Under the pieces are notes generated by a model. The model searched no databases. It saw only the letters and a program-made list of their open reading frames with translations, and was not told where the DNA came from. Shown in pieces: positions 46,714-53,563 of a stretch of 64,000 nucleotides of DNA. Numbering within the stretch: the stretch's first letter is position 1; every line of letters begins with the position of its first letter. The translations under genes and the position numbers were made by a program. The DNA is from Vibrio sp. HB236076. Its GTDB lineage: Bacteria; Pseudomonadota; Gammaproteobacteria; Enterobacterales; Vibrionaceae. The stretch covers positions 496,001-560,000 of the forward strand of contig NZ_CP162602.1 of assembly GCF_040957575.1 (NCBI RefSeq), in the 5' to 3' direction.

Positions 46714-47313
46714 ATGGATATGAACGAGTTTATTAATCTATTTTGGCAGCCAACGATATTAGTCGGTGCATTGACATATCTAGCAAAGAAGACAATTGAG
46801 CATCTATTTAAAGTAACTGAGAAAAATTATGAGACTTCAGCCAAAGCGGTTTCTGAAAAAGAGTTATCTTTATTTAAAACTGAGCTTGGAAGAGCAACTC
46901 AAAAATTCAATGTTAAAACTTCGGGTGTTTATGAACGGCAAGCACTAGCGTTTACCGAGCTATATTCCTACGTTTCTGATCTTGATTTTTACATGAATGT
47001 AGTTATGAATCAGGGCGCTCTAGGTGATGAAAATGAGAAAAAATTTAAAAGTGTATATTTTGAACTACGAACTTTTTGGCGTAGGAATAGGCTATTGATC
47101 CCTGAAGATATTGATACGCTGATAAGCGCTTTAGTTAATGACGCTTTTTGGGGGGTTGAAAAGTATAATTCGGGAGAACGCCGATTTATATCGGGGGATT
47201 TTGACGGTGGTACAAGTCAAAAAAATGAAGCTCTGGAACTAACAAAATCAATCCCTCAAATACTAAATCTGCTAACAATTGAGTTTAGACGGCACATAGG
47301 GGTCACCGAATAA
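46714..47313 (+). CDS. Membrane-anchored hypothetical protein (cassette gene)
   Basis: A 199-residue protein with one N-terminal hydrophobic segment (about 8-25, FWQPTILVGALTYLAKK), then a charged helical stretch and a mostly helical cytoplasmic domain (about 50-195, ERQALAFTELYSYVSDLDFYM). No family assigned with confidence; proteins of this layout are common in cassettes and defence islands. Directly bounded by attC-like sites at both ends, so it is one cassette. AGAG before the ATG is a weak ribosome site. Confidence 0.6.
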   Translation: MDMNEFINLFWQPTILVGALTYLAKKTIEHLFKVTEKNYETSAKAVSEKELSLFKTELGRATQKFNVKTSGVYERQALAFTELYSYVSDLDFYMNVVMNQGALGDENEKKFKSVYFELRTFWRRNRLLIPEDIDTLISALVNDAFWGVEKYNSGERRFISGDFDGGTSQKNEALELTKSIPQILNLLTIEFRRHIGVTE

Positions 47314-47316
47314 ATT

Positions 47317-47409
47317 TATAACAAGGCGCTGCAATAGGCCTCGTAATTTCATGCATTTTGCAGAGAAAAATGACGCGCCATCACTCGGCTATTGAGCTAA
47401 GCGTTAGCC
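47317..47409 (+). other. attC-like recombination site 2
   Basis: TATAAC, AAG, GCGCTGCAATAGGCC at the left and CGGCTATTGAGCTAA, GCGTTAG at the right form an imperfect dyad of about 93 bp. TAAC/GTTA ends plus GCT-CAATAG arms fit attC architecture. It starts 4 bp after the preceding stop codon. Confidence 0.65.
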
Positions 47410-47426
47410 TTCGTAGGAGAAATTTC

Positions 47427-48167
47427 GTGGATAATATTCCAAATACTTTTTTAACAAGAGCATCGGATATTCTTGGTGATACTACATGGGGTTTGTCTGG
47501 TTCAAACATCGTCAAAGTATTTAACGATTATGCGTATGATTTTGATGTTGAAATTCCCCATAGTATCTATCCATTTGATGCGCCAAATAAGAGAAGCGCA
47601 TTGTTAGATAACTTAAAGGTTTTTGAACCAGAGTTGCAATACAAAATTATAAGAGAGCTTTGTAAGCACCCTAAGTTACCTCAGCCTGTAGCGGAAGATA
47701 TTAATAACCTAAAAATACAACTTATCGCACGCTACAGTAGTGTTTTCGGCAATGTAGTCGATACGACTCTGAATCAGCCATTAGTCGAAGAAGTTAAGTC
47801 GTTTCTGTCTGACTTCCCAACTAGTGAGGCTGTTTATCTAACTGCTCTAACAAAGTTCAACAACAACGTTTTTGAACGTAACTTACTTGATGATTTACGT
47901 TTGTCTTTGGAGCTACTCCTAAAAGAGGTATTTGGCAATGAAAAGTCACTAGAAAACCAAGTCCCTTCAATCGGACAGTTTATTAGCTCTAAAGGTGGAT
48001 CAAAGCACTTTTCTAATATGTTTAGAACTTTGGTCGATTACTATACGAAGTATCAGAATGCATTTGTTAAGCACAATGATGCTGTAGTAGAGGAAGAGGT
48101 TGAGTTTATCTTTGAGATGACATCCTCCTTCATGAAACATTTAATCAAGATGCACCACAAAGGCTAA
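47427..48167 (+). CDS. AbiJ/HEPN-like abortive-infection candidate (cassette gene)
   Basis: A 246-residue soluble protein. The start (ASDILGDTTWGLSGSNIVKVFND) resembles the AbiJ_NTD3-type module seen at the N-terminus of AbiJ abortive-infection proteins. The C-terminal half (about 150-240, LLDDLRLSLELLLKEVFG and YYTKYQNAFVKHND) looks like the all-helical HEPN-type domain that ends many such toxins; QNxxVKHN would be the conserved polar motif. GTG start at 47427 with TAGGAG; the frame is open further upstream but runs into the attC site. After the stop, GCTAACAAACG (48163-48173) resembles the left end of another, truncated attC. Confidence 0.6.
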   Translation: MDNIPNTFLTRASDILGDTTWGLSGSNIVKVFNDYAYDFDVEIPHSIYPFDAPNKRSALLDNLKVFEPELQYKIIRELCKHPKLPQPVAEDINNLKIQLIARYSSVFGNVVDTTLNQPLVEEVKSFLSDFPTSEAVYLTALTKFNNNVFERNLLDDLRLSLELLLKEVFGNEKSLENQVPSIGQFISSKGGSKHFSNMFRTLVDYYTKYQNAFVKHNDAVVEEEVEFIFEMTSSFMKHLIKMHHKG

Positions 48168-48277
48168 CAAACGTTCAAGTAATCAACATACTTTTCTAAT
48201 TCTCCTATACGCTATAGAGCATTAGATCTAAAACGTTTCTGTCCAAATCCCTGTTAGTAGATGCGATACTATAGAAA

Positions 48278-48380
48278 CCCAACCAATGAAGAGTTGGTGA
48301 TCGCCCAGCAGTCGGTAGCCTTACTGTAAATTTCTTTTTATTAACTGAGAGTTGAAAGCGAGCTTGATGCTCGCTTTTTT
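48278..48380 (+). repeat. 103-bp direct repeat, right copy
   Basis: Identical to 42412-42514: truncated ackA 3' end (52 bp including stop) and terminator. Marks the right edge of the island. Confidence 0.95.
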
Positions 48381-48917
48381 GTTTTTATGCTGGAAAGGCT
48401 AAGCAGCGTATGGCAGTACATCCATAGCGCTATTTGCTTTTGCCAGTGATATTTATCGCCCCATAAGTGGTTTCAAAAAAACATCGGCCCTGTACTGTAT
48501 TATATTGGGGGAGTGTTTTTCGTGATGATCGTCTAGCACAGAACCAGGTTACTAAAAGTCTACTAGTTGCATTCAACGTTCAGGTCACTAATATATACCG
48601 CAAAGCATCAGTGGCGTTGACTTATCTATCCACTCTCTTTGTGGGGTCACTTATCATGAGTCGGGCTCTTATCATCAAAGTGTATGCGTTATTGTGATGC
48701 TCAACATGGAAGCTTAAGTGTGTCTTCGGTCGATACTTATCATCCCTAAGGTGACTTCTTCGCTCTCTACGTGTCCACGCAAGAGGCATGATGGATGACG
48801 AAGGCGAATTCAATGGTTCGGCAGTGTGACTCTGATGTGGTAAATAGAGCAAAGCACCGTGGTTTTATAGGATTAAGTGAAACCGCAGTTATCTAGTTTC
48901 TGGATTTTCGAGGCAGT
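48381..48917. other. Non-coding region between island and hxlR gene
   Basis: No supported gene. The first 60 bp resemble the sequence after the left repeat. GGTTACTAAAAGT (48547-48559) recurs exactly upstream of the mdaB-like gene. Short frames at 48467-48697 (+) and 48622-48852 (-) lack ribosome sites and homology. Confidence 0.4.
48547..48559 (+). promoter_or_regulatory. Shared 13-mer, candidate HxlR operator (copy 1)
   Basis: GGTTACTAAAAGT, 359 bp before hxlR; exact inverse copy at 51462-51474. GTTACT/AGT-AC half-dyads resemble operators of HxlR-type repressors such as YodB. Confidence 0.4.
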
Positions 48918-49283
48918 ATGAAAGCAAAAGTTGAAGTTGACTTAAAAGGGCGTAAAAGTGTTGTTGATGCCTGTACGGAGCCTTGTGCGATAGAAAAAGG
49001 GATGCGGATCTTGGGGTCAAAATGGAAAGGTTCTATCATCTACCATTTGAAAGATGGCCCGGTGAGGTTTAATGATCTTTCAAGAATGCTAGGCGGGGCA
49101 AGTAAGAAGATGGTGGACCAGCGCTTAAAAGAACTCGAAAGTGAAAATATGGTGGTACGCCGCGTGCTCAATGATAAGCCACTAGCAGTAAGTTACGAAC
49201 TGACTGAGTTTGGTAAAAGTGCGCTAACGATTCTGGAAGAGTTGAGAAAATGGTCTGAAAGCAACAATGTACAACTGAAATAG
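48918..49283 (+). CDS. HxlR-family transcriptional regulator
   Basis: A 121-residue winged-helix protein with the HxlR signature region (PCAIEKGMRILGSKWKGSIIYHL; SRMLGGASKKMVDQRLKELE). HxlR proteins often sense quinones, aldehydes or disulfide stress through cysteines; Cys19 and Cys23 near the N-terminus could serve. It converges on a peroxiredoxin gene at the end of a redox operon that it probably controls. Confidence 0.85.
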   Translation: MKAKVEVDLKGRKSVVDACTEPCAIEKGMRILGSKWKGSIIYHLKDGPVRFNDLSRMLGGASKKMVDQRLKELESENMVVRRVLNDKPLAVSYELTEFGKSALTILEELRKWSESNNVQLK

Positions 49284-49362
49284 TTTGAGTCACATTCACC
49301 ACTAAAGCTGTGTGACAAGACAACCTATCCTGGTTGCCTTGGCCAAAATTTGTTGATAATAC

Positions 49363-49902
49363 TCAGTAGTCTAGTGTCCCACGGATAGGGTAGTGATTTA
49401 CTGGATCGCGAATCCAGGCTAAACCACGTGTCAGCGCCCCTAACTCAGGTCTTATAAATGGGTTGTTTGATAGGTCAGCCACATGCAACTTCCCCTGCTC
49501 ATTGACGATAAAGAGCCCTGGCTCTGCAAAGTTATGGTCGGTTTCGGCGGCAGAACGCGGTAGAGAAATATACAGCCCCAGCGTCTTCATTTGTTGCTCA
49601 CTTAGGCCATAAGCCATTGGAAAACTGATATTGAGTTTTTCCTGGTGCTCCTCCAACTGTTGTTTCGAATCACCAGAAACCGCCAGAATATCCACACCTG
49701 CATCACTAAAGGCTTGTTTATAACTCTCTATTTCATTGAGATATTTGGTGCAGAGTGGGCAATGCTTACCACGATAGACAAACACCGCTTGCCAGGTGGC
49801 ATCGCCTTGAGGCTGGCCCAGCGTGACTTCGTTTCCATCCAGTGTTGTTGCCTTTAAGGTAGGGAAAGTGTCACCCGCTTTGAGTTTCTGTGAGTATGCC
49901 AT
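49363..49902 (-). CDS. Peroxiredoxin-like protein (AhpC/TSA family)
   Basis: A 179-residue thioredoxin-fold protein. The active site is RGKHCPLCTKYL (Cys48, Cys51), a CPxC variant rather than the PxxxTxxC of classical peroxiredoxins, typical of the peroxiredoxin-like-2 group. AAGGAG precedes ATG 49902; the open frame continues 38 codons upstream without homology. Last gene of the mdaB/AhpD-like operon. Likely reduces peroxides or acts as a thiol oxidoreductase. Confidence 0.85.
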   Translation of the reverse strand: MAYSQKLKAGDTFPTLKATTLDGNEVTLGQPQGDATWQAVFVYRGKHCPLCTKYLNEIESYKQAFSDAGVDILAVSGDSKQQLEEHQEKLNISFPMAYGLSEQQMKTLGLYISLPRSAAETDHNFAEPGLFIVNEQGKLHVADLSNNPFIRPELGALTRGLAWIRDPVNHYPIRGTLDY

Positions 49903-50012
49903 GTTAGCTCCTTGGGTTGATCGCTTGGCTAAGGTTTTTAAAAATATGACAAGATGAAGTCTGTGGCAATGAGTATGCTTTGAGTCACTGGCTTGAAACG
50001 CTAAACATAGAG

Positions 50013-50123
50013 TCACTCAATGCCAAGCTTGTTGGCTGCCACTGTTGAATGGTCGTAACCAGTGGTTAACCAAGGGAAAATGACACCATGAATGATGTCG
50101 ATGTCAATGGTACTGTTCATCAT
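50013..50123 (-). pseudogene. Remnant of a DsbA-family (FrnE-like) oxidoreductase
   Basis: A 36-codon ORF with AAGGAG six bases before ATG 50123 translates to MMNSTIDIDIIHGVIFPW, LTTGYDHS..., then stops. This matches the N-terminus of FrnE/DsbA-like proteins (IDIxSDVVCPWCxxGY) except that the CPWC active site reads FPWL and about 180 downstream residues are missing. Ribosome site and reading frame survive, so it may be translated, but the enzyme is lost. It sits where the full gene would fit between the AhpD-like and peroxiredoxin genes. Confidence 0.65.
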
Positions 50124-50198
50124 GTCTCCTTGCGCAAAGCACTGTAGCCATGAGGTCAGACAGTGCTTTGACGGGCTTTTGGTAACGGCTTATTGAGA

Positions 50199-50765
50199 TC
50201 AACGCTCGCTAGGGTGTGTCCAAGCGAACTTCTGGAATGGGGCATCGGGTTCAGTGTGTGCCAGTGCGTTGGTGAAGTTTGAGATAAGCTTTGCAGACAG
50301 TCCCGTCAGAACTTCAAGCGCTTGGCGTTTGGTAAAGCCTGCGTCTAGGAATGCTTGTAGCCTCTGATTGCCAATATGACCACGGTTATCAAGCAATGCT
50401 TTGGTAAAGTCATGCAGAGCTTGAAGTTTCGGATCTGGAATCGTTGTGCCTTCACGTAATGCGTCAATCACTTCATCTGGCATTTTGCCTGCTTTCATCA
50501 TCCAAGTGTGACCAGGAACACAATAATGACAGTTATTTTCAAAGTTTGCGGTCATAAAGACCACTTGTTGCTCTAAAGGGCTAAATGTCGTGTTCTTCAT
50601 AAAAAGATCAAAAGTGGTATTGTACGCTTCGTAGGTTGCTGGTGCTTCAGCGAGAACGGCGTGCAAATTAGGTAACATACCAAAGCCTTTTTGTGACTGT
50701 TTTACCAGTGCCTTAGACTCTTCAGGGGCAGTTTGTGCATTGTAGTAAGTAAATTCGGTATTCAT
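50199..50765 (-). CDS. Carboxymuconolactone decarboxylase / AhpD-like protein
   Basis: A 188-residue helical protein with the AhpD-type thiol site NNCHYCVPGH (Cys79, Cys82, His86), used in peroxide or alkylhydroperoxide reduction with a proton relay. No lactone decarboxylase features beyond the fold. 10 bp after the mdaB-like gene; AAGGAG precedes the ATG. Confidence 0.87.
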   Translation of the reverse strand: MNTEFTYYNAQTAPEESKALVKQSQKGFGMLPNLHAVLAEAPATYEAYNTTFDLFMKNTTFSPLEQQVVFMTANFENNCHYCVPGHTWMMKAGKMPDEVIDALREGTTIPDPKLQALHDFTKALLDNRGHIGNQRLQAFLDAGFTKRQALEVLTGLSAKLISNFTNALAHTEPDAPFQKFAWTHPSER

Positions 50766-50775
50766 GACAATCTCC

Positions 50776-51360
50776 TTAAAAGTTGGCGTCTAGGTGAGCT
50801 TCAAATCGAGCGAAGTCGTTTTCAATGTCGGCGTTTTTCATGACGTCATAACAAGCAAATGTGGGCAATGCAGACATGCCAAAGAAGCGGAAGTTGGCGT
50901 GCATGTGGAACATCAAATCATCCACACTACGACCTTGGAATAGGTACTCACTATCGTCGTTAAATGACTCTTCAGGTGCGTTGAGTGTTAAAGACAGCAT
51001 GTATTTCGTCTGAGTACGCGTGCCACCAGTGCCGTAATTTTTCTTTGGCTCCTCTGGAGTCCGACCATCAAATGCACATAACGCGCCTCCCATACCAGCG
51101 GTAAATACATCATCCATGTATTTCTTGAAAGACCACGGGATTGTCATCCAGTTGACTGGTGACTGAAGAATGACTCGGTCTGCCCACTCAAAATGTGCCA
51201 GTTGTTCATCAACCACGATGTCATCTTGCATCGTTACTACGCGAACTTGGTGGCCCTTTGACTCTAACTGTTCGCGCGCTTTCTCGACCAAGGTCGCATT
51301 GAGCTTGCCTTCAGAAAATGGAGATGGTTGGTGTGCGTTTATGATTAGAACGTTATTCAT
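50776..51360 (-). CDS. NAD(P)H:quinone oxidoreductase, MdaB-like
   Basis: A 194-residue flavodoxin-fold reductase of the MdaB/KefF group, two-electron reduction of quinones with NAD(P)H and FAD. It follows E. coli MdaB ([66 protein letters not shown]). First gene of the redox operon. In E. coli mdaB neighbours the ABM protein YgiN; here an ABM gene lies divergently 549 bp away, which supports a quinone role. Confidence 0.88.
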   Translation of the reverse strand: MNNVLIINAHQPSPFSEGKLNATLVEKAREQLESKGHQVRVVTMQDDIVVDEQLAHFEWADRVILQSPVNWMTIPWSFKKYMDDVFTAGMGGALCAFDGRTPEEPKKNYGTGGTRTQTKYMLSLTLNAPEESFNDDSEYLFQGRSVDDLMFHMHANFRFFGMSALPTFACYDVMKNADIENDFARFEAHLDANF

Positions 51361-51909
51361 GATAATTAACCCTTCGATAATTTGACTGTTTTTATCGAGC
51401 GACCCATGACGCCTCTCTTGCGGTTTATTATGGTTACCTACATGTCTAGTTCAATTAGTTAACTTTTAGTAACCACCATAAATACTCACCGAATTTTCAT
51501 TAACTTATTGTTTAAAAATAATTTTATTTTTTCTGTTGAGATGGGTGAATTAGGGAGAGAATAGGGTAATCAAAGGGTATCCTAAAAATACTTATCATCA
51601 TTTTTTGTCTGATTATCATTGCCAACTGAACGAATGAGCCTCAACTTGCCTAGCGATAGTGGGTAAGAAAATTTGGTCGCTTAGATAAAGGCTGCCTGTT
51701 CATCTTTGAACTCATTGATTAAATACTTGTTAGTCAACTTACTCACTCACCGGCGTCCAATCTCTGCGGGCAGTTGCGATACGTAAAAGTGGTTAATTAT
51801 TCTACAATCGTCAGGTGTGTTGTCTTAGATTTACCCATTGATGGGGGATGGCAAAGCGCTGCCTTTTTATTTATGCTCGCGAATAGAATGTCAATGACAA
51901 GGCGCGCAC
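51361..51909. other. Divergent regulatory region of mdaB-like operon and ABM gene
   Basis: No gene. Contains ACTTTTAGTAACC (51462-51474), the exact inverse of the 13-mer near hxlR, about 100 bp from the mdaB-like start and within a GTTACTAAA-AGTTAAC dyad (51458-51473). Confidence 0.4.
51462..51474 (-). promoter_or_regulatory. Shared 13-mer, candidate HxlR operator (copy 2)
   Basis: Minus strand GGTTACTAAAAGT, identical to 48547-48559 and sharing 11 bases with 42767-42777. Position fits repression of the mdaB-like operon. Confidence 0.5.
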
Positions 51910-52185
51910 ATGACTAAAATCATACTCAAGGGCTTTATATTAGTACCGTGTGAAGATCTACAAATTGTTGAGCAAGAACTCCCCACACACACCAAACTGA
52001 CACTGGAAGAAGATGGCTGCTTGGCATTTTCAGTAACGAAAAACAAGGCGAACCCAAACCGATTTGATGTTTATGAAGTGTTCACCGATAGGCAGGCCTT
52101 TGACCAACATCAGATTAGGGTAAAGCATTCCTATTGGGGGCAAGTTACCGCCAATGTTGAGCGCCATTACGAGATTTTTGATTAA
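51910..52185 (+). CDS. Antibiotic biosynthesis monooxygenase (ABM) domain protein
   Basis: A 91-residue single ABM domain with the family ending RFDVYEVFTDRQAFDQHQIRVKHSYW. ABM proteins such as YgiN oxidise quinols or act on reactive aromatics and pair with MdaB. Divergent from the mdaB-like operon. No strong Shine-Dalgarno (AAGGCGCG at some distance). Confidence 0.8.
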   Translation: MTKIILKGFILVPCEDLQIVEQELPTHTKLTLEEDGCLAFSVTKNKANPNRFDVYEVFTDRQAFDQHQIRVKHSYWGQVTANVERHYEIFD

Positions 52186-52471
52186 ACCACTCGAACGGCA
52201 GAATTCCATTAAACGTCACCGCACGGTTTGCCAACACTCGGCTTTTTTCATTCGTGGATGGTGATATGACGCTTGATTATTATAAGTTAATGATATTCTT
52301 GCAAAGCGATTAGGCTCCGCGTTATTGAGTATCCAAAGATACGGTGATTACGAACTGAGCCCACATGACTCACTGGTTATCAACGAACAACGAATGGGCT
52401 GTGTAATCATCAAATACCTTGATAACAAACAGACCGTTTGGTATGTTTTGGCGAAACTAGGAGGAGTCACC

Positions 52472-52816
52472 ATGAATTCAATCGTTTTGGCCTATGTCGC
52501 CCTTGGGTTCGCCATTGTCAATGAAGTACTCGGAACCACATTTTTAGCCAAATCTGAGCAGTTTACTAAACTGACGCCGAGTGTACTGGCGGTCTTGTTT
52601 TATTGCGCCTCATTTTATCTACTGTCCATTGCGTTAAAAGGGGTATCACTGGGTATTGCTTATGCGATTTGGGCTGGTTTAGGTATCGTACTGACTGCGG
52701 TCATCGGCAGGGTCGTGTTCAATCAAGCCTTAGATATGCCAGCCATGCTAGGTATCGCCCTGATTGTCAGTGGGGTTGTGGTGATTAACGTGTTTTCTCA
52801 ATCCACAGGGCATTAA
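52472..52816 (+). CDS. SMR-family multidrug efflux protein (EmrE/SugE-like)
   Basis: A 114-residue, four-helix proton antiporter: NEVLGTTFLAKSEQFTKLTPS carries the essential Glu in helix 1, and GIAYAIWAGLGIVLTAVIG is the SMR signature. AGGAGGAG before ATG 52472 fixes the start. The same frame is open 49 codons further upstream (from 52325) with protein-like composition, possibly a remnant. TetR follows 5 bp later. Confidence 0.9.
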   Translation: MNSIVLAYVALGFAIVNEVLGTTFLAKSEQFTKLTPSVLAVLFYCASFYLLSIALKGVSLGIAYAIWAGLGIVLTAVIGRVVFNQALDMPAMLGIALIVSGVVVINVFSQSTGH

Positions 52817-52821
52817 ACACC

Positions 52822-53376
52822 ATGAGTGAATCACATCGACGTAACAAAGACCCAATCGCGGTGAAAAAGGCATTGATTAATGCCGCGGTTCATTTAGCGC
52901 TCGAAGGTGGGATTTTGGCAATCACGACCCAAGCGGTTTGTAAAAGGGCTGGGGTTTCAAAGGGTGCGTTAACGCATCATTACTTAAACAAGCAAGCGTT
53001 ATTATCCTCGGTGTTTGATTCTTTGATTGCCTTATTTGAAACCGAGTTGTTCAAGGTATTAAGTGATGATGACGTCACGGACGTTGCGTTCACAAAAGCG
53101 TATGTTGAGACGTGTTTTAAAACGCTCGAAGATGAACATTATCGTCCTATTGCGGCGCTCTCTACCTTGCTGATTGGCGATGAGGACTGCCGCCAACAAT
53201 GGAAAACTTGGCTAGAGGGAATGCTCAATCAATATCAAGTGACCGACCAGAGCCTGCAATGCCAGTTGGCCAGGTATACCGCAGATGGGGTTTGGTACAA
53301 CCGGTTGATTGGCAATGGGCCGACGGATGTTCACACCCTCAAAGAGAAAATTCTCCATAGTTTACTGTCAATCTGA
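52822..53376 (+). CDS. TetR-family regulator of the SMR pump
   Basis: A 184-residue TetR protein; HTH at about 30-62 (ITTQAVCKRAGVSKGALTHHYLNKQAL). Co-transcribed with the SMR pump, so probably its ligand-responsive repressor. A weak AT-rich hairpin (53403-53431) lies after the stop. Confidence 0.85.
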   Translation: MSESHRRNKDPIAVKKALINAAVHLALEGGILAITTQAVCKRAGVSKGALTHHYLNKQALLSSVFDSLIALFETELFKVLSDDDVTDVAFTKAYVETCFKTLEDEHYRPIAALSTLLIGDEDCRQQWKTWLEGMLNQYQVTDQSLQCQLARYTADGVWYNRLIGNGPTDVHTLKEKILHSLLSI

Positions 53377-53563
53377 CTGCGTGTGGTCAAGGATAACGCA
53401 GGAAAAATCTCCACAACAAGGCAAGATTTTTTCTAATAAAGCCAATAATCTAGCTGGTTATTCTCCCCGTGATTTTCTTGGCGACCTTATCGAGTTTTTT
53501 AACCCGCTATCAGTGAGACTGGCAGGTATTTGGTTGCCACAGCGATTGACCCATACGCTTAAT

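Larger units (their letters stand above)
42412..48380. mobile_element. Integrase-less genomic island at the 3' end of ackA
   Basis: A 5,866-bp offset separates two perfect 103-bp direct repeats. The interior is visibly richer in A+T than its surroundings and holds a Rad50/RloC-like ATPase on the minus strand and integron-like cassettes on the plus strand. No integrase, transposase or phage gene is inside, so mobility would need help in trans, or the integrase has been lost. Just past both repeats (42515-42580 and 48381-48440) a diverged match continues (AAGCAGCG-ATG, then TCCAT), implying an older or longer repeat. 42515-42784 holds no gene I can support. Defence function is inferred. Confidence 0.75.

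Noticed and set aside
48163..48257. A complete third attC site after the AbiJ-like gene
   Set aside because: CTAAC and GTTAG ends exist, but inner arms do not pair in the expected places; treated as a truncated half-site at most.
48467..48852. Short frames on both strands between the island and hxlR
   Set aside because: No ribosome sites, mutual overlap and low-complexity translations; not supported as genes.
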